The translations under genes and the position numbers were made by a program. A stretch of 5,044 nucleotides of DNA from Polyangia bacterium (GTDB taxonomy: Bacteria > Myxococcota_A > Polyangia > Polyangiales > Polyangiaceae): contig JAUILJ010000677.1 in assembly GCA_030433055.1 (NCBI GenBank), forward strand, positions 1-5,044, in the 5' to 3' direction. Below the pieces are notes generated by a model. It had not been told where the DNA came from, did no database searches, and worked only from the letters and a program-made list of their open reading frames with translations. The stretch's first letter is position 1; every line of letters begins with the position of its first letter. This document shows positions 1-5,044 of the stretch, piece by piece.

Positions 1-543
1 TGGCGTCAGGACAGCCTCGTCAACCTGAGTCAGCGCGTTCCTCAGTCGGAGGCCGCTCACTACGTGCGCAGCGATCCTGCTGCACCGACTCCGCACGTCG
101 ATCTCAGACTCACCAAACGCCTTCGACAAGCCCAGCACCAACCCCTGGGTCGGCGACAGCCTGGCGAACGTATGAAAGGCGTCCTCATGTCCCGTTACGC
201 GCTTCTGATCCTTTCGGCCTGACTCCTCCAGTGAGGCGTCCACGAGACCGCTCCGTATCACGTCGGCCCACGAGGCGCAGACCGGTCCAACCTGAATCGC
301 CCGGACCACCCCAGGGGGAGGCGGACGCCTGCGATACTCTTCACCGATGTCGGTGTCCGGTCGTGAACTCGCCAGCTGACGAAACTGGATCTCGTCGTTC
401 ACGACGCTGTATGCCAGGGCAAAGTGGTCGTCCGCATCGACCATTCGCCGCAACGCGCGCAGCAGGGCATCTGCGTATGACGCATCATCCAGCTCTAGGG
501 AATACGCCGTTTGAACAACGGCGATCGCTGGAGAAACAGTCAT
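1..543 (-). CDS. N-terminal part of a probable LuxR-family-like regulator (partial, runs off window start)
   Basis: An uninterrupted frame runs from an ATG at 543-541 to the window edge, 181 codons with no stop; the gene continues outside the window. The protein begins MTVSPAIAVVQTAYSLELDD, continues with a helical stretch (ADALLRALRRMVDADD, about residues 25-40), and ends in the window with RIAAHVVSGLRLRNAL and EAVLTP. These segments resemble, from memory, the N-terminal ligand- or signal-sensing-like region of LuxR-type regulators common in Polyangiales, which carry their GerE-type HTH at the C-terminus. That HTH would lie beyond base 1 and is not seen. The start overlaps the stop of the upstream HTH gene by four bases (ATGA), and no Shine-Dalgarno-like sequence precedes it, so translation is probably coupled. 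The first 25 or so codons use more A/T-ending codons than the pump genes. That it is a real gene is fairly likely; the family assignment is moderate, and no ligand or target can be named. Confidence 0.72.
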   Translation of the reverse strand, partial: MTVSPAIAVVQTAYSLELDDASYADALLRALRRMVDADDHFALAYSVVNDEIQFRQLASSRPDTDIGEEYRRRPPPPGVVRAIQVGPVCASWADVIRSGLVDASLEESGRKDQKRVTGHEDAFHTFARLSPTQGLVLGLSKAFGESEIDVRSRCSRIAAHVVSGLRLRNALTQVDEAVLTP

Positions 544-791
544 GGAGTGCGGCCGAGGACCATCACCGCAGCCTCGGAGCGACCGCACACACCGAGCTTC
601 CGATAGGCGCTGTGCAGTTGGTTCGAGACCGTCTTCGGCGACACCGATCGAGCTCGGGCGATCTCCGCCGTCGAAGCTCCAGACAGCGCGGCCAGCAGCA
701 CCGCGCGCTCGGACTCGGTCAAACCATCGAGCTCCAGGGGAACGGGAAGCACGACCAACTCCTCCCCCCCAACGTGCATCGTGAACCCCAT
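540..791 (-). CDS. Stand-alone LuxR/GerE-type helix-turn-helix protein
   Basis: This 83-residue protein is almost entirely one DNA-binding domain of the LuxR C-terminal (GerE) type. After a short N-terminal segment (about residues 5-20, with GGEELVVL) comes LTESERAVLLAALSGAS (24-40), then TAEIARARS (41-49, second helix) and the recognition helix SPKTVSNQLHSAYRKLG (51-67). Family hallmarks are E28, E43-I44-A45, T54-V55, K65-L66-G67 and R71. No receiver or autoinducer domain is present. A TAG lies three codons upstream of the first ATG, so the protein is not the visible end of a longer frame. The ATG at 791 has AAGG only one base away; the internal ATG at 779 (residue 5) has GGGG six bases upstream and may be the true start, giving 79 residues. 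Its TGA overlaps the next gene's ATG. It lies 106 bases downstream of the pump gene. Expected role: cytoplasmic DNA binding or modulation of another regulator; target unknown. Confidence 0.82.
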   Translation of the reverse strand: MGFTMHVGGEELVVLPVPLELDGLTESERAVLLAALSGASTAEIARARSVSPKTVSNQLHSAYRKLGVCGRSEAAVMVLGRTP

Positions 792-897
792 GCCTTGATG
801 CTACCAAACGCGGTGTGCGCAAACAAACCGCTCCCCTCTAGCCCGCGAACGCCCCCGTCCGTGAAAGGTGAAGCATCATTGATAGCCAAGCCGCACT
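792..897. other. Intergenic gap between pump gene and HTH gene
   Basis: This 106-base gap is the only non-coding stretch between complete genes in the window. On the minus strand I see no G+C-rich stem followed by a T run, so there is no convincing intrinsic terminator after the pump gene, and read-through into the regulator pair is possible. I find no good -35/-10 pair by eye. It holds a weak imperfect hairpin (810-831) and a pair of 7-base inverted repeats (796-802 tgatgct and 872-878 agcatca, 69 bases between the arms). Either could belong to an operator or be chance. Confidence 0.6.
810..831 (-). promoter_or_regulatory. Weak imperfect hairpin upstream of HTH gene
   Basis: The 22 bases pair as a 5-bp stem (gcggt against accgc), one mismatch and two further pairs around a 6-base loop. 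It ends about 20 bases before the ATG at 791. On the minus strand it is followed by gtttgg rather than a T run, so it makes a poor terminator. It might be an operator half-site arrangement, a leader structure, or chance in GC-rich DNA. Confidence 0.18.
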
Positions 898-3800
898 CTA
901 CCGCGCGCTGGACGGGGTTTGGGGGTGAGGCGCGATCGTGTGATGCTTCCACACGGCAAAAATCGCCGGATAGACGGTCAGCTCGAGCAAGAAGGAGGTC
1001 ACCAGGCCTCCGATCATCGGCGCCGCGATGCGCTGCATGACGTCGGCTCCGGTGCCTGTGCTCCACATCACCGGCACAAGACCGATCAGCGTGGTCATCA
1101 CCGTCATCAGCTTGGGCCGAATGCGCTGGGCCGAGCCCTCGACGATGGCCTCCTCTAGATCTTGCTCCGTCTGCAGCTCGCCCCGCTCCACACGCCGCTT
1201 GTGAGCGAGCGTGAGGTAAAGCAGCATCACGACGCCAGTCTCGGCGTCGAGCCCCGCGAGCGCGATGATGCCGACCCACACAGCAACCGACAGGTTGAAC
1301 CCGAGCAGGTACAAGAGCCAGACCGCACCGATCAGTGAGAACGGCACCGCCAGCAGCACGATGAACGTTTCCGGGAGGCTTCGAGTGTTGAGGTAGAGCA
1401 AGAGACAGACCAGGAGCAACGTCAGAGGTACGACGTAGCTGAGCTTCTCCTTGGCTCGCTCGAAATACTGAAACTGTCCGGCCCACTCCAGGCGCTGTCC
1501 ACCGGGCACCTTGACGCGCTCCTTCACCCGCTGCTTGGCGTCCTGCACGTAGTCGGCGATGGGGCGCCCTACCACGTCGACGAAGACGAACCCGACGAGC
1601 TTGCCGCTCTCGCTGCGCACCATCGGCGGCCCAGTCTTGAAATCGAGGTCGGCGACCTGAGAGAGCGGGATCTGCGCGCCACTGGAGGTTGCAACCAGGA
1701 CCTGCTCCAGCGCCTCGGGGCTATCGCGGAACTCTCGAGCGTAGCGCACGTTGATCGGGTACCGCTCCCGGCCCTCCACCACCTCCGAGACGTTGCTGCC
1801 GCCGATCGCGCTCATGATCACGGTGTTGATGTCCGCAACCGACAGGCCGTGGCGCGCCGCCTCCCTACGCTTGACCTCGAAGTCAGCGAAGAACCCTCCC
1901 GTGGAGCGCTCAGCAAACGCGCTGCGCGTGCCGGGCAGGTCCGCCAGTGCGTGCTCGATGGCGATCGCAGTCTCCTCGATCTCCTTGAGTGAGTCCCCGA
2001 AGACCTTGATGCCGAGTTGACTCCGGATCCCAGTGGCCAACATTTCCGTACGGGTTTGTATCGGCATCCACCAGATGTTGGGCATCCCGGGGTACTGGAG
2101 CTTTGCGTCCATCTCCTTGACCAGATCATCCCAGGTCAAGCCGGGGCGCCACTGGTCCCGCGGCTTGAGCTGTACGGTGATCTCCGCCATCGAGAGCGGC
2201 GCAGGATCGGTGGGCGTTCGGGCGCGCCCCATCTTTCCGAACACGCTCTGCACCTCGGGGAACTCGGAGAGCTGGCGGTCCATCGATTGCAGTACGGTGG
2301 TCGCCTCCCCGACGCTCATCCCCGGCGGCGCAGTGGGCATGTACAGGATGGCTCCCTCGTTGAGCGGCGGCATGAACTCGCTGCCCAGGCGCATGAAGGC
2401 CGGGATGCTGAACAGCATGGCCAGCGTGGCGCCCCCGATCACCCAGTAGCGGCGGCGTACGACTCCTCGGACGACCGGCGCGTACAGCCTCACGAGCCAG
2501 CGATTCACCGGATTGCTGTGTTCGCCACGGATCTTGCCCTTGATCAGCAGCACCGCCAGCGCCGGGGTCACTGTTACCGCGAGGATCGCGGCAAAGCCCA
2601 TGGAGTAGGTCTTGGTGAAGGCCAGCGGCTTGAACATGCGCCCCTCGGTGGCCTCGAGGGTAAACACAGGGAGAAAGCTCACGGTGATGATCAACAGCGA
2701 GAAGAAGACGCTCGGCCCGACCTCTTGCATCGCCTTCACGATGACTTCGACGCGGGTCTCCTCCCCCCCTTCCTCCTGCCAAACCTCCAGGCGTTTGTGG
2801 ATGTTCTCGATCAAGATGATCGAGGCGTCCACCATCGCGCCGATCGCGACCGCGATGCCGCCGAGGCTCATGATGCTGATGGTGAGCCCCTGGTAGTACA
2901 TCGGGATGAACGCGAGCAGCACGCCGAGGGGCAATGTCAGCACCGGGATCAGCGCGCTGCGTGCGTGGAGCAGAAACAGGAAGATCACGATGCTCACCAC
3001 CAGCATCTCTTCGAGGAGCGTGTGGCGCAGGGTGGAGATCGACTCCCGGATCAACCCGGAGCGGTCGTAGGTGACCTCGAGCTGGACTCCCTCCGGGAGC
3101 CCTTGCTTGATCTCGGCCATGCGCTCCTCGACGCGGTCGATGACGTTCAGCGCGTTCTCGCCGTAGCGCATCACGACGATGCCCCCCACGGTCTCTCCCT
3201 GACCGTTCAGCTCCGCGACGCCACGACGCATCTCCGGTCCCAGCTGCACCTCGGCTACATCGGCGAGGGTGACCGGCGTTCCGTCGTCTCTCACCTTGAG
3301 GGCGATGCTCTCCAGATCCGAGAGGCGCTTGACGTAGCCGCGCCCACGGATCATCTGTTCGTGCCCCGCGATCTCGATCGTGCGGCCGCCGACCTCCTGA
3401 TTGGCGTCGCGTACTGCCGAGATCACGCGGTTGATGGGGATGTCGTAGGTGCGCAGCTTGTTCGGGTCGACGTTGACCTGGTATTGCTTGACGAATCCCC
3501 CGACGGAAGCCACCTCGGCGACCCCGGGTACGCTCTCCAGCGCGAAGCGGATATTCCAATCCTGCAGGCTTCGCAGCTCCGACAGATCGTGTTTCCCCGA
3601 GTAATCGACCAACGCGTACTGGTACACCCAGCCAGCTCCGGTCGCGTCTGGGCCGATGCTCGGTGTCACCCCGTCAGGCAGCTTCGACTGGGCGGTGTTC
3701 AGGTACTCCATCACTCGGGAGCGCGCCCAGTAGATGTCAGTGCCGTCCTCGAACACCACGTAGACGAAGGAGAGGCCGAAGAATGACTGCCCACGCACTG

Positions 3801-4068
3801 CCTTGACCTTTGGCGCGGCGAGCAGCGTCGATGAGATCGGATAGGTGATCTGGTCCTCCACCAGATCAGGGCTGCGCCCCGGCCACTCTGTGAAGACGAT
3901 GACCTGAGCATCCGAGAGGTCCGGTATCGCATCCAGCGGGCCATTCCGCATGGATATGACACCCCAGATCGCGAGCGCCGCGACCCCGAAGATGACGAAC
4001 CAACGGTGCCTGGCGCAAGCCGCGATCAGGTGACCCACTACACCGATCTTGTCGGTGCTGTGCATCAC
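898..4068 (-). CDS. cusA: CusA-type Cu(I)/Ag(I) efflux RND transporter, inner-membrane pump
   Basis: Proton-driven inner-membrane pump of the heavy-metal-efflux RND family, expected to export Cu(I)/Ag(I) from periplasm or cytoplasm through a tripartite channel. Full length: 1056 residues from GTG 4068 (numbering used here) or 1055 from the adjacent ATG 4065; E. coli CusA has 1047. Layout: TM1 about 22-40, first periplasmic domain to about 350, TM2-TM6 about 353-510, TM7 about 541-560, second periplasmic domain to about 875, TM8-TM12 about 878-1040. Aligned to E. coli CusA from memory, the substrate-site methionines are M577, M627 and M676, and the proton-relay residues are D414 (GAMVDAS), E943 and K986. 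A408 replaces the first Asp of the CzcA-type DFGxxxD motif, which favours monovalent copper/silver over Zn/Co/Cd. Of the methionine relay, M400/M1011 and M412/M490 are kept, but the pair equivalent to M410/M501 is L419/A505. GAGGG (4079-4075) precedes the start; the start overlaps the adaptor stop. Family certain; metal well supported. Confidence 0.95.
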   Translation of the reverse strand: MMHSTDKIGVVGHLIAACARHRWFVIFGVAALAIWGVISMRNGPLDAIPDLSDAQVIVFTEWPGRSPDLVEDQITYPISSTLLAAPKVKAVRGQSFFGLSFVYVVFEDGTDIYWARSRVMEYLNTAQSKLPDGVTPSIGPDATGAGWVYQYALVDYSGKHDLSELRSLQDWNIRFALESVPGVAEVASVGGFVKQYQVNVDPNKLRTYDIPINRVISAVRDANQEVGGRTIEIAGHEQMIRGRGYVKRLSDLESIALKVRDDGTPVTLADVAEVQLGPEMRRGVAELNGQGETVGGIVVMRYGENALNVIDRVEERMAEIKQGLPEGVQLEVTYDRSGLIRESISTLRHTLLEEMLVVSIVIFLFLLHARSALIPVLTLPLGVLLAFIPMYYQGLTISIMSLGGIAVAIGAMVDASIILIENIHKRLEVWQEEGGEETRVEVIVKAMQEVGPSVFFSLLIITVSFLPVFTLEATEGRMFKPLAFTKTYSMGFAAILAVTVTPALAVLLIKGKIRGEHSNPVNRWLVRLYAPVVRGVVRRRYWVIGGATLAMLFSIPAFMRLGSEFMPPLNEGAILYMPTAPPGMSVGEATTVLQSMDRQLSEFPEVQSVFGKMGRARTPTDPAPLSMAEITVQLKPRDQWRPGLTWDDLVKEMDAKLQYPGMPNIWWMPIQTRTEMLATGIRSQLGIKVFGDSLKEIEETAIAIEHALADLPGTRSAFAERSTGGFFADFEVKRREAARHGLSVADINTVIMSAIGGSNVSEVVEGRERYPINVRYAREFRDSPEALEQVLVATSSGAQIPLSQVADLDFKTGPPMVRSESGKLVGFVFVDVVGRPIADYVQDAKQRVKERVKVPGGQRLEWAGQFQYFERAKEKLSYVVPLTLLLVCLLLYLNTRSLPETFIVLLAVPFSLIGAVWLLYLLGFNLSVAVWVGIIALAGLDAETGVVMLLYLTLAHKRRVERGELQTEQDLEEAIVEGSAQRIRPKLMTVMTTLIGLVPVMWSTGTGADVMQRIAAPMIGGLVTSFLLELTVYPAIFAVWKHHTIAPHPQTPSSAR

Positions 4069-5044
4069 CAGTGGCCCTCGGCGCTCTTCAGACGGCTCTC
4101 GGCGGCGATCAGGAAGTTGCCGCTGCTGACCACGCGGTCGCCCTCCTTCAGGCCTTCGAGCACCTCGTATTCGTCACCCGTCTTCATTCCGACGCGCACC
4201 TCTTGGGGCTTGAGCCGCCCCTCGCCCAGGTCGAGGAACACCAAGCGCCTCGGCCCGGCGTAAATCACTGCGGAAACGGGTACGACGACGTGCTCCCCGC
4301 GGTCCACGGAGAGCTCCACGTTGGCGTACATGTCTGGCTTGAGCTCTACGTCTGTATTCTTCAGCTCTATACGCACCTTGCCGGTGCGAGTGCTGCTGGA
4401 GAGATACGGGTAGATGAAGCTGACCTTGCCCTCGAACTTCTTGTCGGGGAGGTAAGGCAACGTGACGAGTGCAGTCGCGCCCACCTTCACCAGCGGCAGC
4501 TCTGCTTCGTAGAGCTCGGTGTCGATCCATACCTTGTCGAGGTCCGCGATGCGCATCAAGCGCATGCCAGGCTCCACGGAGGAGCCTTCGAACACGTTCT
4601 TCTCCACGATGTAGCCGCTCGCAGGACTGACGATGGGCACGTAGCGCATCGGTTCACCGCGCTTCATCACACGCTTGATGGTGGAGCGCGGCACGTCGAG
4701 CAGGCGCAGGCGCTGCTTGGCAGCCTCCTCCATACCGGCAGTCGCATGGCTGCCCAGGAGCCCTGCGTCGCCGCCGAACGCCTGGGTGCTCTTCCTGGCG
4801 ATGATCAGGTCCTGCTGCGCCTGATAGATCTCCGGACTGTAGATCGTGAACAGGGAGTGCCCCTTCTTCACGCGCTTGCCGGTGGAGTCAGCGAATAGCT
4901 GCTGGATGAAGCCCTTGAACTTCACCGTCACGTCGACGATGCGTGTCTCGTCGTAGGTGATACGACCGACCGCGCGCAGCTGCTTCTTGAGTACCTTCTT
5001 CTCGACCGTCGTGAGCTTCACCCCGATGCGCTGGCGCCGGGCGG
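4065..5044 (-). CDS. cusB: CusB-type periplasmic adaptor of the RND metal efflux system (5' end outside window)
   Basis: Membrane-fusion protein that would link the RND pump to an outer-membrane channel in the periplasm. The frame is open to the window edge: codons before the GTG at 5021 read ARRQRIG, joining RIGVKLTTVEKK, the family's conserved lead-in, so that GTG is not the real start. The signal peptide and N-terminal region (roughly 100 residues or more, including CusB's metal-binding methionines) are not visible. Numbering from 5021: first half of the lipoyl-like barrel-sandwich about 27-62, helical hairpin about 63-122, second lipoyl half about 126-165 (SPASGYIVEKNVFEGSSVEP), beta-barrel about 180-237 (with KPDMYANVEL), membrane-proximal domain about 245-312 (VPVSAVI, LKEGDRVVSSGNFLI). 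It ends GHW-TGA, the TGA overlapping the pump start, so the two are one operon and probably translationally coupled. CusB and CzcB-like adaptors look alike; the copper/silver call is taken from the pump. Confidence 0.92.
   Translation of the reverse strand, partial: ARRQRIGVKLTTVEKKVLKKQLRAVGRITYDETRIVDVTVKFKGFIQQLFADSTGKRVKKGHSLFTIYSPEIYQAQQDLIIARKSTQAFGGDAGLLGSHATAGMEEAAKQRLRLLDVPRSTIKRVMKRGEPMRYVPIVSPASGYIVEKNVFEGSSVEPGMRLMRIADLDKVWIDTELYEAELPLVKVGATALVTLPYLPDKKFEGKVSFIYPYLSSSTRTGKVRIELKNTDVELKPDMYANVELSVDRGEHVVVPVSAVIYAGPRRLVFLDLGEGRLKPQEVRVGMKTGDEYEVLEGLKEGDRVVSSGNFLIAAESRLKSAEGHW
4075..4079 (-). promoter_or_regulatory. Ribosome binding site for the pump gene, with paired GTG/ATG starts
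   Basis: GAGGG, inside the last adaptor codons, lies 6 bases before the GTG at 4068 and 9 bases before the ATG at 4065. Both spacings are workable, so sequence alone does not decide between the two adjacent starts. The GTG overlaps the adaptor TGA as GTGA and the ATG overlaps it as TGATG; either would couple pump translation to the adaptor. Confidence 0.55.

Noticed and set aside
793..830. Possible promoter (TAGCAT as -10 with TTTGTT as -35) before the HTH gene
   Set aside because: The -35 matches only two of six consensus bases, and the transcript would start at or after the first ATG. Too weak to annotate.
540..897. HTH gene as a broken remnant of a longer LuxR regulator
   Set aside because: The gap upstream shows no continuing sensor-like reading, a stop lies three codons before the first ATG, and compact stand-alone HTH proteins of this size are known. 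A small intact gene is the simpler reading.
231..1040. 269-codon plus-strand frame spanning the regulator genes and the pump 3' end
   Set aside because: It crosses three better-supported minus-strand genes; the product is Arg/Ser/Pro-rich and shows no recognisable domain.
719..1486. 255-codon minus-strand frame crossing the pump end, the gap and the HTH start
   Set aside because: It is out of frame with both flanking genes, and its C-terminal part is a shifted reading of the HTH gene. No domain is visible.
2126..3559. 477-codon minus-strand frame inside the pump gene
   Set aside because: A shifted frame of the pump gene; product is Arg/Gly/Ala/Pro-rich low-complexity sequence without motifs.
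2017..3786. 589-codon open frame on the plus strand, antisense to the pump gene
   Set aside because: It lies wholly opposite a certain pump gene and its product is rich in His, Asp, Arg and Gln with no membrane or domain pattern. Long antisense frames are expected opposite GC-rich genes with G/C-ending codons.
4071..4898. 275-codon plus-strand frame opposite the adaptor gene
   Set aside because: An antisense shadow of a well-recognised adaptor; His/Ala/Leu-rich with no plausible start context.
5019..5021. GTG as the start of the adaptor, giving a 318-residue protein
   Set aside because: The frame continues upstream with RQRIG joining a conserved adaptor segment, and a protein starting here would lack a signal peptide. 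The gene is simply cut by the window edge.

Overview
The window looks like a chromosomal stretch of a GC-rich Gram-negative bacterium. Everything I can support as coding lies on the minus strand, so the genes read from the right end of the window to the left. An inner-membrane RND pump with a periplasmic adaptor requires a two-membrane envelope. The two small regulator-like genes at the left resemble LuxR-type regulators I associate with myxobacteria of the Polyangiales group (Sorangium and relatives). That assignment rests on remembered family resemblance, not on a search.

In transcription order: (1) 5044-4065, the C-terminal two thirds or more of a CusB-type periplasmic adaptor, cut by the window edge. 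(2) 4068-898, a complete CusA-type heavy-metal RND transporter of about 1055 residues, whose start overlaps the adaptor stop (TGATG/GTGA). (3) 897-792, a 106-base gap with weak inverted repeats and no convincing terminator. (4) 791-540, a stand-alone 83-residue LuxR/GerE-type helix-turn-helix protein. (5) 543-1, the first 181 codons of a further gene, open to the window edge and overlapping gene 4 by ATGA. Gene 5 resembles the N-terminal, non-DNA-binding part of a myxobacterial LuxR-family regulator.

The adaptor and the pump would form the inner-membrane and periplasmic parts of a tripartite Cu(I)/Ag(I) exporter. The pump keeps the three-methionine substrate site of E. coli CusA and the Asp/Glu/Lys proton-relay residues. 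It has Ala rather than Asp at the first acidic position of the TM4 motif of divalent-cation pumps such as CzcA. No outer-membrane channel (CusC) or CusF chaperone is visible; they may lie upstream, outside the window. Genes 4 and 5 look like a translationally coupled regulatory pair. Whether they control the efflux operon is unknown.

Most of this is ordinary metal-resistance DNA. The parts worth a second look are the coupled mini-HTH/sensor-like gene pair at the left end and the partial loss of the methionine relay in the pump. I see no RNA gene, insertion sequence, CRISPR array or origin.
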